The notes under the pieces: generated by a model
Seen by the model: only the letters and a program-made list of their open reading frames with translations
Told to the model about the DNA's origin: nothing
The model's database searches: none
Made by a program: the position numbers and the translations under genes
Source of the DNA: a virus
Virus record (IMG/VR): IMGVR_UViG_3300006925_000097
Span: 1-28,488 of that record
Direction: 5' to 3' (one strand)
Length of the DNA stretch: 28,488 bases
Shown here: positions 16,801 through 25,012 of the stretch, in pieces
Layout: every line of letters starts with the position of its first letter
Numbering within the stretch: position 1 is the first letter of the stretch

Positions 16801-19755
16801 ACAATCATCTTCGTCTTTTCCACCATGACCAACAAAATCATAGTTATAAACATTAACACCCTGTGCTGGTGTAGAGTTAGCCATTGAAGCGTGTCTTGGG
16901 TGATCTTCTACTGGTTTAAAATACCTAAGATTTCTTGCTGAATAAACAACAACATTATCTTGTGATATAATATCTCCAATAATTTTTTCTCTTACTAATT
17001 GATCACTTTCAATTTTAACAAAAAACCTACCATCAAACTCCGCTTTGTTTTCCACCTTGTATTGTATCAATTCTAAAAATAAACCAGATATTCTAGACGC
17101 ATATGTTTGCGATGTTGAAGTAAATTCAAGATCATCGCCAAGAGGTTTTGATAATCTAATTTTATAATTACCACCTTGACCAGTATTAGTTATAGCTACA
17201 ACTTCATACTCAGAGCTTTCATTGTTAGCGCTACGAACCTTTATAAAAAGATCATCTTGCAAGTGGGGTGACTTAGGATCTGCAGTTCCAGATGCATCAA
17301 CTATAACCATATCACTATTGTTCATTGCAGCATACGGAACTTCTATATAATCAAAGCCTGGTAAAGGAAACCCATCACCTCCATTTCCAATATGTGTTTT
17401 AGCAGTATTATCAAACATGTCGCCTAAAACTTTCCTATCTTTCTTTATATACTCTGGAGCTTCGCTTTCTATAGCAAGTATTTTGTACCTAGCTTTGTCA
17501 TCAGCAACAGACTTGTTGTTAGCGTGTGATTTTTTTAATATTAAATATGTTTCTTCATCAACTTTGTTTCTTTCTGAAGAAGGGAAACTTATCCAAATAT
17601 TACCATCTTTAGCATTATACCACCTATCCATTGCTAAGTTATAATATTCGTTAGAAGGTTCTTTTACATAAAACTTAAATGCTTTAGCCCATGATGGGGC
17701 TGGGTTTGTAAGTTTAGCTCTTAACTTTGTAAAATTATCACTAAACACTTTACCAACTCTTTTAAAACCTTTTTCTGGACCAACCAAAACAGGTGTCTCT
17801 CTTCCGTATTCGTCTAAATAAACTACACCAATTTGATAATCTCTTAATGACTTAACAGACTTTTGAGCAAAGTCTTTATAGTTGGTAAAAGAGTTAACCT
17901 CTAAACTTGTTTCAATGTCTATAATCTCATCAACATTATAATTTTGAGTGTAATTACCATACAAAAGTCTATTACCAGTTATTTCTTGAGCTTTTGCTTT
18001 TCTAGGTACAACATCAAAAGGTCTTAAAAATTGATCAGAAGGCAGCACAGCGTGAATCATTTCTGTATCAATAACTATTTTACCTCTTGCATAAGCTCTG
18101 TTAACAAGATCTGGCCAAACAGGATGTTCGTCTTTTGATGTTATAGTTTTTACAGTATATATGTTTGTGTTATTAGACTCTTTATATAAAATATCTATTG
18201 CAATAACATCACCAGGTCTAGCGCTACCAGCCTCACCAGGCTCTGGTACATATTTTTTTAAACATAAAGACTTTAGCCTATTAACCATACCTAAATTATG
18301 ACCTTTTTTAGGTTCATAATCAAAACTTCCAGGTAAAAACGCTACTTCAGACCAAGGTGCAAATGCGGAATACTCACCGTCAGTATATTTATATCTATAA
18401 CTAAATTTAGGAAATTTAAATTCAAATATAGAATCTTTTTGCTCTAGTAGTGTAAAGAACTGTTCACCACTAGCGTTGTAAATCAAAGCCTCGCTTATTG
18501 ATAATATTTCTGCTTCAAATATTCCAAGCATTAAATTATTGTGGCTATGCCCAGTAGGTATTTGTGTTATTTCAATTCTAACCTCGTAATCAAAATAATC
18601 TGTAGGTGTTACTGATGGATCATTTGTAATTATTATAATATCACCTACTCTATAGTCAGGGGCTTGATCAAAAGTAATTTGAACAGAATCTCCAGCTTGC
18701 ATCATTGCTGTAGCACTTGTAAAAAATTGTATTGTAGCTTGAGCATCTGTTCTATTAGTAGCACCAGTTATTGCGTTACCCCTGTTGTAAGATGTTCTAG
18801 ACATTTCTAGCTCTAAAGGTGTTTGTGGTGCTGGCCTAAGAACTGTTAAGTGAACTTCTTCAGCATAAACAGGGTATGTGCCTAATCTATTTGTAACAAC
18901 ATTGTAAGTTCCTGGAGGTCCGTCTATATCTTCTATAACTAGCCTAGTATGATGGTTATAGTTGTCTCCGTCAAAAGTAGTTGTTGCGTTTGTGTTTAAA
19001 GTTACACTACCACCAGTACCTTTTATTCCTCTTGTAATGTTTAATTTTTTTGGTTCTGAATTACCATCAGTCCAAAATAACATATCGTCAACTACATTTA
19101 TACCGGTAATAAGATGATTTCTCGAAAAGTTTAAAACTCTTTCAGCTTTAAAAACTATTTGTTCACCAGCTATTGTTTGAACAGCTCTGTTTAAAGTTAT
19201 TTTAAAACCGTATGTTGCGTCATACTCTACGTTTTCAACTATAATTTCATTCAAACTATTTGAACCATAAAACACACCGTTAAACGTACCGGTTATACGC
19301 ATACCTTTTCTAATACCAGATATGTTGTTAGTTGCAGTGCTACTACCAAGATCTATATATAAATATTTAACGGCACCACCATTAGACGTTCCTATTGAAG
19401 ATATAACTTTCCAAATATCAACAAAAACATATTTATTTGTTTCTGTCTTAGGATCGTACTCAACAATCATGTCTTTAGTAATACCGCTTGTAACATTAGC
19501 TTCATCGTTGAAAACCATCCAATAAACTTTGTTATTCTTAGTGTCTTGTATAGATCCAACAGTAAAAGCTGTGCTTGTACCAGTCGCTGATTTTAAAGTA
19601 TTTCCCAGCGTAGTTTGTATAGTACCAATGTTAGAATCTTCTGAAGTAGAAACTTCAATATTCATAGCATCTCTATACTCGCCGTTAGGAACTAATCTTT
19701 CATCAAGGTCTTTGTTCATACGACCTTTAGTAAAATTATGCTTTAACTCAGCCAT
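13858..19755 (-). CDS. large tail hub/tube protein with P22 gp10-like N-terminus
   Basis: A 1965-residue structural protein. The N-terminus (FTKGRMNKDLDERLVPNGEY, RDAMNIEVSTSED, TTLGN) follows the pattern of packaged-DNA stabilisation/tail proteins of the P22 gp10 and T7 gp12 type, where a G-R-x-N-D-R-x-V-P-G-x-Y-DA-N block leads into a beta-propeller-like fold. It is far longer than P22 gp10 (about 470) or T7 gp12 (about 800). The extra length is beta-rich sequence with many Gly/Asn/Asp turns, which could form the outer muzzle of a short tail. Residues 1759-1779 carry a Bacteroidota-type motif (GCTDPNALNY, ending DDGSC), followed by a cysteine-containing beta module to the C-terminus. It starts three bases after the connector gene. 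The tail assignment is solid; the exact part is inferred. Confidence 0.82.
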   Translation of the reverse strand: MAELKHNFTKGRMNKDLDERLVPNGEYRDAMNIEVSTSEDSNIGTIQTTLGNTLKSATGTSTAFTVGSIQDTKNNKVYWMVFNDEANVTSGITKDMIVEYDPKTETNKYVFVDIWKVISSIGTSNGGAVKYLYIDLGSSTATNNISGIRKGMRITGTFNGVFYGSNSLNEIIVENVEYDATYGFKITLNRAVQTIAGEQIVFKAERVLNFSRNHLITGINVVDDMLFWTDGNSEPKKLNITRGIKGTGGSVTLNTNATTTFDGDNYNHHTRLVIEDIDGPPGTYNVVTNRLGTYPVYAEEVHLTVLRPAPQTPLELEMSRTSYNRGNAITGATNRTDAQATIQFFTSATAMMQAGDSVQITFDQAPDYRVGDIIIITNDPSVTPTDYFDYEVRIEITQIPTGHSHNNLMLGIFEAEILSISEALIYNASGEQFFTLLEQKDSIFEFKFPKFSYRYKYTDGEYSAFAPWSEVAFLPGSFDYEPKKGHNLGMVNRLKSLCLKKYVPEPGEAGSARPGDVIAIDILYKESNNTNIYTVKTITSKDEHPVWPDLVNRAYARGKIVIDTEMIHAVLPSDQFLRPFDVVPRKAKAQEITGNRLLYGNYTQNYNVDEIIDIETSLEVNSFTNYKDFAQKSVKSLRDYQIGVVYLDEYGRETPVLVGPEKGFKRVGKVFSDNFTKLRAKLTNPAPSWAKAFKFYVKEPSNEYYNLAMDRWYNAKDGNIWISFPSSERNKVDEETYLILKKSHANNKSVADDKARYKILAIESEAPEYIKKDRKVLGDMFDNTAKTHIGNGGDGFPLPGFDYIEVPYAAMNNSDMVIVDASGTADPKSPHLQDDLFIKVRSANNESSEYEVVAITNTGQGGNYKIRLSKPLGDDLEFTSTSQTYASRISGLFLELIQYKVENKAEFDGRFFVKIESDQLVREKIIGDIISQDNVVVYSARNLRYFKPVEDHPRHASMANSTPAQGVNVYNYDFVGHGGKDEDDCTDSLLDGYKFWDGFIKYNRNGNGSGFFIDEDSVITNPPASSGTGVYATKNYSTTGGSSLVEHDGHKITGYGSYNGAEEAKGIWRYAGEPMGTRIDISWVGFEDTGYGPNNPPELWSQHGQDIQPEDYEFSKEWFQIGTKFRFAADPEETVYEVIDYRYEAGIRNFQTTPNTFPGSKRNNGRVYRDKWSLKVNPPIVRTASGFYPTDIRHDGTQNSLVELIRNHPTESAKFTDNPGVWETEPKEDVGLDIYYEASATYPVELNSDTNEMFAPIGSTVSVFASSGATVSAGCKVFSWSNNTVTLDGNVADPNQGEILIFTRPDGGTVQAKVQAITASTNVLGVTFATGLTMYKDVSNQRMTLAYSNCFSFPQGVESDRIRDDFNQITLTKGVKASTVLAEQYNEEQRKSGLIFSGIYNSMNGVNNLNQFIASSGITKDLNTQYGSIQKLFTRDDNVVAFCEDKVLKILANKDALFNADGNVNLTATNRVLGTAQPFGGEFGISKNPESFAQENFRVYFTDKARGAVLRLSKDGLTLISSQGMEDYFRDNLPLASDLIGSYDKRKNLYNLTLHDKGVNPNGNNVGAGIVYTPKINTTVSYSEKSKGWPSFKSFVKESGLSLDNNYYTFKKGEIYLHHDNTETNNFYGVTADSSNGAFSSVTVLLNDNPGSVKSFNTLNYEGTQSHIDLFRTETIGGVTYNDNEFYNLQEKKGWFVDSIITDMQTSRLKEFIEKEGKWFNYLYGETTTLANLDSREFSYQGIGMASVITHNGPAPVLGCTDPNALNYNPLATQDDGSCVIVTNPVATNAYMWNNILQPCKGSCRPGFASASDYDFTHTITVNPTLPTNTTSVIGSISTTGFAQFNGCTGTQTVDGVSPDNTTINPVYTIVFTADSGYKFKSIPSASITINDTNTSLTDYTITQTNLVYNSNSELTSATFEVSFVSPAAAMVLRDDIKWNLCTDQIQSTNNSQFTLTVQDDPNDH

Positions 19756-19758
19756 ATA

Positions 19759-20625
19759 TTAGTGTTTTATTTGTTTAGATTTACCTCTCATAATTTGAGA
19801 AAGCTCTTCTAATTTTAAATTTGATAGTCTTAATTTTGCAACTCTTGCCGAAGCAAATTTTTCTTGTTTAAATCTTCTTACAACATTTTCATTTACCGCT
19901 GATCGAGTAGATAATAATGCATAAGCTATGTGTTTGTATAATGCGTCCTCTGCAAATTTATGTATTTGCATTTCAGCGTCTGTACCTAAGCTATCGCTTA
20001 TGTATTTTAAAGTTATAGTTTTTCCAGCAACGCTAGAACTAAAGTGTATTTTACCAGCAAGCTGGTCTATATAAAAAGATCCGTTAGCTTGTGCATACTG
20101 AGGGTCAATACCAAATCTTTGACCAGTATTAGGCCAATACCTATCATCTTGATAGTCATCAGTATTTGTTATAGGTGTATGTGATTTATAAGACGTCCAA
20201 GTGTCTGATTCAGTTTCAAAATCTAATTCATTACTATTTAAAACGTAATCGCCATTAGCGTCTTGTTTTATAGCTTTAGGATTTGATGTTTTAGAAGCTG
20301 GGTAAAGTGTGCGTTCAATACCAGCGCTGTCTTTCCAAGTTAGTTTAACATAGTTAACATAATCTTGCGGTAAAATCATTTGCAAAGTAGTTGGTACTTC
20401 TATCTCGTGTGCTTTTTGAGATCTTAGTATATCATAACTCATTTCTGCTAAACCTCGTTGAGCGTGAAAAGCAATATCTGTTCTTTTAACTTTAGGCAAT
20501 AATTTATTTTCACCAACATAAGCTATTGTGAAATTGTTTATAATATCTTGCAGTGATACATATTGATAAGCACCAAGCGTTCCAGCTTGATACTGAGCTT
20601 GAGTTTGATTGTCTAGTAATCCCAT
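19759..20625 (-). CDS. head-tail connector / tail stabilisation-type protein
   Basis: A 288-residue protein. The helical N-terminal half (SLQDIINNFTIAYVGENKLL, then RTDIAFHAQRGLAEMSYDIL) is followed by EVPTTLQMILPQDYVNYVKL and a beta segment, then a C-terminal helical region with a basic end (KLEELSQIMRGKSKQIKH). Helical bundle, then P-x-D-Y/F-V-x-Y-V-K-x, then beta is the layout I associate with adaptor and ring proteins of the P22 gp4 / T7 gp11 kind that sit below the portal, including those of Bacteroidota podoviruses. It lies between another probable ring protein and the large tail protein, where such adaptors are expected. No enzymatic residues are seen. It could equally be called a neck or tail tube subunit. 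Confidence 0.7.
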   Translation of the reverse strand: MGLLDNQTQAQYQAGTLGAYQYVSLQDIINNFTIAYVGENKLLPKVKRTDIAFHAQRGLAEMSYDILRSQKAHEIEVPTTLQMILPQDYVNYVKLTWKDSAGIERTLYPASKTSNPKAIKQDANGDYVLNSNELDFETESDTWTSYKSHTPITNTDDYQDDRYWPNTGQRFGIDPQYAQANGSFYIDQLAGKIHFSSSVAGKTITLKYISDSLGTDAEMQIHKFAEDALYKHIAYALLSTRSAVNENVVRRFKQEKFASARVAKLRLSNLKLEELSQIMRGKSKQIKH

Positions 20626-20628
20626 TTA

Positions 20629-21360
20629 TTATTGTTTTTCTTGTTGTTGGTTTTTAGCTTCCATGTTTGAAGCCACTGTGACTAAACCTGGTTTGTTAAT
20701 TGTAATACCAGATAGTTCTAATATGTTTATAACTAAGCTTTCTTCTTCAGAAGCGTGCAATTCAAAATCAACAGCTAAGTTACCATTGTACAACGCCTTT
20801 TCATTTACAACTACATAAGCCCATTCGCATTTTGTAGGTTTTTTAATGTAGTTAACAGTAACGTTGTCCATACGATTACTTGCTGAAAAAGTTGTTGGGT
20901 ATAATTCTATTTGATGGTTTGAGTTAGCAGATCTAACATAAACCGGTCTTTCTAGCGTTGGAGCTGTTAAGTTAGAATTTAATAATAAATTTATTTCTTT
21001 TGTTGTTGCTTTTTCTACAACTACTGATGTGTCAAAAGAAGAGCCAAATTGAACTTGACCTAACCTATAAACATCTGTTGGTAGTATACCTCTGTTACTA
21101 GTGTTACCATCTAAGTCTTGACCATAAACCTCAAATAAACTTATTTTTTCTTCTAGTATACTTACCATATCAGAGTAAGAATTATCATTACCTTTTTGAG
21201 TTGATTGAAACTGATGTATATCGTAAAAATATTGCTCAAATATATTCATCTGAGCTTGGTTAGCATGTAAATTAAATTCTTGAGGTGTTATATAACCTCT
21301 TTGTTCTTTGTTAGCTAAAGCTAAAACTCTTTGATATACTGTATCTATATTTACTGCCAT
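20629..21360 (-). CDS. ring/neck-type structural protein
   Basis: A 243-residue protein. It starts with an amphipathic helical segment (INT-like DTVYQRVLALANKEQRG, then TPQEFNLHANQAQMNIFEQY), which I recall as the conserved beginning of a connector protein in Bacteroidota phages, including marine and crAss-like relatives. The middle is beta-type (YRLGQVQFG, RPVYVRSANSNHQIELYP) and the end is helical and Gln/Lys-rich. It is preceded by a 54-base leader with a GC-rich hairpin and followed three bases later by the second connector gene. Position and pattern point to the neck or ring beneath the portal. Nothing suggests enzymatic activity. Confidence 0.65.
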   Translation of the reverse strand: MAVNIDTVYQRVLALANKEQRGYITPQEFNLHANQAQMNIFEQYFYDIHQFQSTQKGNDNSYSDMVSILEEKISLFEVYGQDLDGNTSNRGILPTDVYRLGQVQFGSSFDTSVVVEKATTKEINLLLNSNLTAPTLERPVYVRSANSNHQIELYPTTFSASNRMDNVTVNYIKKPTKCEWAYVVVNEKALYNGNLAVDFELHASEEESLVINILELSGITINKPGLVTVASNMEAKNQQQEKQ

Positions 21361-21370
21361 AGTTTTTTAT

Positions 21371-21408
21371 TGTAGTTTACGATCGCCCCGTAGGGCGACC
21401 GCTCTACA
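21371..21408. other. GC-rich two-part hairpin in the leader of the 243-residue gene
   Basis: Inner arms TCGCCC (21383-21388) and GGGCGA (21393-21398) close a CGTA loop. Outer arms TGTAG (21371-21375) and CTACA (21404-21408) pair around it. It lies seven bases beyond the stop of the preceding gene and ten before the next ATG. Read on the transcribed strand, it is followed by an A-rich rather than a U-rich run, so a simple intrinsic terminator is unlikely. RNA processing, mRNA stabilisation or control of the next gene's translation are options. Confidence 0.6.
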
Positions 21409-21414
21409 GTTTGG

Positions 21415-22236
21415 TTATTTTAATTGTTTTTCTATATTTGCATAGATTTCCATACCTTCATCAGTTTTAAACCAAGCGGCTAAAGCTGAGTATGGATGTT
21501 CTTCAAAAGGAACGTTCATTAATTTTCTATCGTTAGAACCCCATAAGAAAGTTCTTTGATCATTAGAAATTTTTAGTATACCAAACTCTACAGCTTTTAT
21601 ACCAAAGTTTCTTAAATGTACGTTTTCATCTTCTGCTAACTCTAACAGTAAAGAAGGATTCCTAGTAGCAAATACTAATAAATCTCTTTTAAGTTCAGCA
21701 GAGCTCATCTTAGACACCTTAGAACCTAACTCAACACGCATAACTGCTTCAGCTGTACTTAAGTCCATGTTTCTAGCTGCTAGTATTGCGTCTGCTTGCA
21801 TTTCTAATTGATCTATTTGTACAGAAGCTTCTTCAGATGGTTTGTATTCATAAAACAATTTATCTTTTAATGGATGGTACAAAGATAATAATTTTTGTAA
21901 TACTGTTTTGTTTTTTGGAACAAACAAAGCGCCATTTCTAAACACAACGTGTTCTAGTCTTTGGTCACCTTTCATTTCATCTACAAATACTGTTTTTTGA
22001 TTTTTTGTATATTTTAATTCTCTTTCATAACCTTTTTCTTCGTCAAAATAATAAATATCAGAAGATTTTATAATGTATGATAAAGGACTTTGACCGTTTT
22101 TTAAATAATACAATCTATCTTTTATTTCCCAAGTTGGTTTTTTAGGTTCAACTTTTACTTTAGGTTTTGGTGTTTCAACTACTGGAGTTTCAACAACAGG
22201 TACCTCTACCTCTTGTGTTTTTTGTTTTTTTGCCAT
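21415..22236 (-). CDS. capsid-adjacent hypothetical protein
   Basis: A 273-residue protein I cannot assign to a named family. Residues 1-35 are a Val/Pro/Glu/Lys-rich disordered linker with a near-repeat (EVPVVETPVVETPKPK). Residues 36-110 look beta-rich (YYLKNGQSPLSYIIKSSDIY, VVFRNGALFVPKNKTVLQKL). From 120 on it is helical (IDQLEMQADAILAARN, LLLELAEDENVHLRNFGIK). The block F-x-N-G-x-L-x-V-P-x-N-K plus leucine-rich helix is seen, as I recall, in uncharacterised proteins next to capsid genes of other marine phages. It lies just after the capsid terminator, so it may be made in smaller amounts than the capsid protein by read-through. A head-completion or decoration role is possible. Confidence 0.6.
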   Translation of the reverse strand: MAKKQKTQEVEVPVVETPVVETPKPKVKVEPKKPTWEIKDRLYYLKNGQSPLSYIIKSSDIYYFDEEKGYERELKYTKNQKTVFVDEMKGDQRLEHVVFRNGALFVPKNKTVLQKLLSLYHPLKDKLFYEYKPSEEASVQIDQLEMQADAILAARNMDLSTAEAVMRVELGSKVSKMSSAELKRDLLVFATRNPSLLLELAEDENVHLRNFGIKAVEFGILKISNDQRTFLWGSNDRKLMNVPFEEHPYSALAAWFKTDEGMEIYANIEKQLK

Positions 22237-22260
22237 AATATAATATATAATAAAATTAAT

Positions 22261-22292
22261 AAATAAAAGGACCGAGGCCGAAGCCCCGGTTC
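22261..22292 (-). terminator. intrinsic terminator after the major capsid gene
   Basis: On the transcribed strand, GAACCGGGGC (22292-22283), a UUCG loop (22282-22279) and GCCUCGGUCC (22278-22269) form a 10-base stem with one G-U pair and one A-C mismatch. U-rich UUUUAUUU (22268-22261) follows. The hairpin begins 17 bases after the capsid stop codon. A stable C(UUCG)G loop with a U run is a classic Rho-independent terminator. Its position would let the capsid mRNA accumulate while tail genes are expressed by read-through. Confidence 0.85.
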
Positions 22293-22309
22293 TTTAAAAT
22301 AAACAGTGC

Positions 22310-23809
22310 TTATTTCATTAACATGAAATTGTTAGCACCTTGTGTAACTAGACATCTTTCTGATAAGAAATGAATCTGCATTGCATCTAAAGCAGATGTA
22401 GCAGCTCCAACAGAACCAGTAACCCAAGTTTTCATTCTTCTATTGTCAGTTTGAGAAGCTCTATATCTAACATGTAAGAATGGTCTTTTTAGGTTTTTAC
22501 CTAATTGTTGGTCATAAACATTTGAAGTACCAGCTGGGATAATAACCCCTCTAATAGCTCCAGCAGCGTAAGCATCGTTTATACCACCTCTTGTAGCTTT
22601 ATCATTTAAGTATCTAAAGTCAGACTTGTAGAAATCGTAAGATCCACGTCTGAAACCAGAGAAGCCTAAGTTTAATGCCATATCTTCAGAGTTGTTGAAT
22701 ACACCGTATGATGTACCACCAGCACCGTAAGAATTCATAGAAGCTAACATATCATCCATAGCTAAGCTAGTAGCTCTATTTACGAATAACATATTTTCTT
22801 CAATAGCACCTTGCTTATCAAATTCAGCTAAGATAGCGTCAAATTCAGCTAAATCAGTAGCAGCGTTAACACCAGTTACACCAGTAGTTACGTTACCTCT
22901 TTCTTCAATAGCATTGAATAAACCTTGAGTACCAGTAACTTCACCACCACCAGCATATAAATGTGAGTCAGTTAAATCAGCTACACCACCAGTGTAACCA
23001 CCAGAAGCACCACCTTTAACACCTTCTAACATTGCCATTTCTAAGTAATCATTGAAACGAGCTCTAGTGTCACCTTCAGCTTTTAAGTACCATAAGTAAC
23101 CTGATTGACCTTCTTCGCCAGAAACTTCAACCCAACCAATTCTAGATGTATCAGAACCTGATACTTCGTAGTAATCTTTCATAATAATTGGTTTGTTGCT
23201 AAAAGTTTGCATTTTAGGTTCGTTAGCTCCTCTAGTAGAGTCACCATCGTAGTTATCACCTTTTTTGTATTCAGAACCATAAACTAATACAGTTACAGAA
23301 TCAGCACCTTGGTTGTCAGTAAACACATCGTTTAAGTCAACAACACCGTAAGGAGCAACTTCAATAACAGCTGAACCAGTAGTTACTAATGTAACTAAAG
23401 CTTTAACCGTACCTTCAGAACTTGCTATAATAACAGTATCATTTTTTCTAATACCATGAGTTGTACCAGCAGCATTTCCATCGATGTCTTTACCGATAGT
23501 AATTTGTCCACCAGCAACTGTACCAGCATCACCATTAGTGATTTGTCCAGTGTATGATAAGTGTAGTCTACCTTGCTCAGACCAAACAACTTGGTCAGCA
23601 GCCATAGCCTCTTCAGCTCCTACTTGTGAAAGAAATCCTGAAATAGTTCTGTTTCCAAAAACTTCAGCTTCTTTCTCCATAAGATCTGGTAAATATTGTT
23701 GAGCCCACGTTGTGTCCGTAGTCCCAGTAAAATCTAGATAGTTTGTCGCCAGCGTTTGTTGCCTTGGAGTAGGCGTGCTGTTTAAACTACCTCCTGCAGT
23801 AATTGCCAT
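22310..23809 (-). CDS. major capsid protein
   Basis: A 499-residue protein, presumably HK97-fold. The N-terminal region contains YLPDLMEKEAEVFGNRTISG then VGAEEAMAADQVVWSEQGR, which I recognise from capsid proteins of marine Bacteroidota and crAss-like phages. Beta-rich central segments follow (TVIIASSEGTVKALV), then a Gly-rich part, and the C-terminal half (ENMLFVNRATSLAMDDMLAS, GFRRGSYDFYKSDFRYLN, then HVRYRASQTDNRR) is typical of the HK97 A-domain region. The gene follows the scaffold gene by 21 bases and is followed by a strong terminator. Its codons differ from neighbours, with more C-ending Phe, Tyr and Asn codons, as expected for the most abundant virion protein. Length and context fit well. 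No prohead cleavage site is evident. Confidence 0.92.
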   Translation of the reverse strand: MAITAGGSLNSTPTPRQQTLATNYLDFTGTTDTTWAQQYLPDLMEKEAEVFGNRTISGFLSQVGAEEAMAADQVVWSEQGRLHLSYTGQITNGDAGTVAGGQITIGKDIDGNAAGTTHGIRKNDTVIIASSEGTVKALVTLVTTGSAVIEVAPYGVVDLNDVFTDNQGADSVTVLVYGSEYKKGDNYDGDSTRGANEPKMQTFSNKPIIMKDYYEVSGSDTSRIGWVEVSGEEGQSGYLWYLKAEGDTRARFNDYLEMAMLEGVKGGASGGYTGGVADLTDSHLYAGGGEVTGTQGLFNAIEERGNVTTGVTGVNAATDLAEFDAILAEFDKQGAIEENMLFVNRATSLAMDDMLASMNSYGAGGTSYGVFNNSEDMALNLGFSGFRRGSYDFYKSDFRYLNDKATRGGINDAYAAGAIRGVIIPAGTSNVYDQQLGKNLKRPFLHVRYRASQTDNRRMKTWVTGSVGAATSALDAMQIHFLSERCLVTQGANNFMLMK

Positions 23810-23830
23810 AATTTTGTAATTTTAAATTTA

Positions 23831-24985
23831 TTATTTGTTTTTAATTTTAAACTTAAAGTTAGAAGTATCATCATTTAAAACTCTTACTTTCAAGCCGCTT
23901 GTGTTATCGTTAGAAAATGATTGCCTAGGATTCATACTTACGTTTTTTGCCTTAGCAACACTATCTTTCATAGCATCAGCTTTTCCTTGTTCATAAAAGT
24001 GATTTGCAACAGCATCTGGGTTCATAGCCGTAAACAATGATTTGTGATAACCCTTAGCGTCTTTCATTAAACCATTTTTTTTGTCAATAAATTTTTGAAC
24101 AAAATTGTTAATATCGCTTTGAGACTCTTTTACATTGTTAGCGTTTTTAATATTGTATCTGTATTTCTTTTCACCAACGTTAAAATCAAAACCTTTGAAA
24201 TTATCGTTAAATACTTGGTTTGTTTTCTGTACAAATACTTCTTTACCTTTTTCTGCTATTTTTTGAGTTTCTTCTGACTCCTTGTTGTATCTATTAAAGA
24301 AATCCATAGCTTTTTGTTGTTCAGGTGTTAACCTTGAACCAGCTTTGATTTCGTCATAGTATTTGGACTTTTGCCCGTCCAGATGGCTTTTAGCACTGGC
24401 AACTTGCTCTTTTAGCGCTAATTTTTTTCTTTTTATTTCTATTTCAGTATCAGCTTCTTCGTCATACGAAAACTGATCTTCCATTAAGAAACTTATTTCT
24501 TCTTGATCTAAATGAGGTTTTGTATTCTTGTAGTATTCTCTTAGCAAAGTGTCATTATCTAATTCAGAATAATCTTGATTAAGTTTTACGTAATCCTCTA
24601 AAGTCCCACCAGTCTCGTCAATAAAATCTACAACTTTTTGTAAATTTTCAGGTAAAGCTTTGCCAGTTTCTTGAGCTTCTACTATTTCTTCAGCTAGCTC
24701 CTCTGTTTGTTCCTGCACTTCTTCTTCAGTAACTTCTTCTAATACTGGTGTTTCTTGTGCTTCAACTTCCTGTTGTACTTCTTCTTGTTTTTCTGTGGGC
24801 TCGGCATTATCAGGCTTTGCAACCACTCCCTCGTCGACAGGGTTATCTTCTTTAGTTTCATTTTCTTTTGGTGTTGGTGGTTTTGTTAAATCTACTTTTA
24901 TAATAGCGTCTTGCGCTTCTTGTTTAGGTTTTGATACATCTACCTTTGTAACTTCTTCAGCTACTTTTTCTACTTTTTCTTCCAT
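23831..24985 (-). CDS. capsid scaffolding protein
   Basis: A 384-residue, very hydrophilic protein. Residues 1-115 are dominated by Glu, Lys, Val, Thr and Gln (EEVQEQTEELAEEIVEAQET) and should be disordered or coiled coil. The middle contains GGTLEDYVKLNQDYSELDND, then KPHLDQEEISFLMEDQFSYD and a Lys/Glu-rich helix, a pattern I associate with scaffolds of marine phages. The C-terminus is basic (FKFKIKNK), suited to binding the capsid protein as in P22 and phi29-type scaffolds. Its place between portal and capsid genes is the standard one. There is no serine-protease signature, so a fused prohead protease is unlikely. The leader just before the ATG is all A and T. Confidence 0.78.
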   Translation of the reverse strand: MEEKVEKVAEEVTKVDVSKPKQEAQDAIIKVDLTKPPTPKENETKEDNPVDEGVVAKPDNAEPTEKQEEVQQEVEAQETPVLEEVTEEEVQEQTEELAEEIVEAQETGKALPENLQKVVDFIDETGGTLEDYVKLNQDYSELDNDTLLREYYKNTKPHLDQEEISFLMEDQFSYDEEADTEIEIKRKKLALKEQVASAKSHLDGQKSKYYDEIKAGSRLTPEQQKAMDFFNRYNKESEETQKIAEKGKEVFVQKTNQVFNDNFKGFDFNVGEKKYRYNIKNANNVKESQSDINNFVQKFIDKKNGLMKDAKGYHKSLFTAMNPDAVANHFYEQGKADAMKDSVAKAKNVSMNPRQSFSNDNTSGLKVRVLNDDTSNFKFKIKNK

Positions 24986-25012
24986 AATATAATATAATAA
25001 TAATTAATAATT

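Noticed and set aside
23831-24985. Prohead protease fused to the scaffold
   Set aside because: No Ser-His catalytic pattern. The protein is acidic and helical throughout with a basic C-terminus, as in plain scaffolds.
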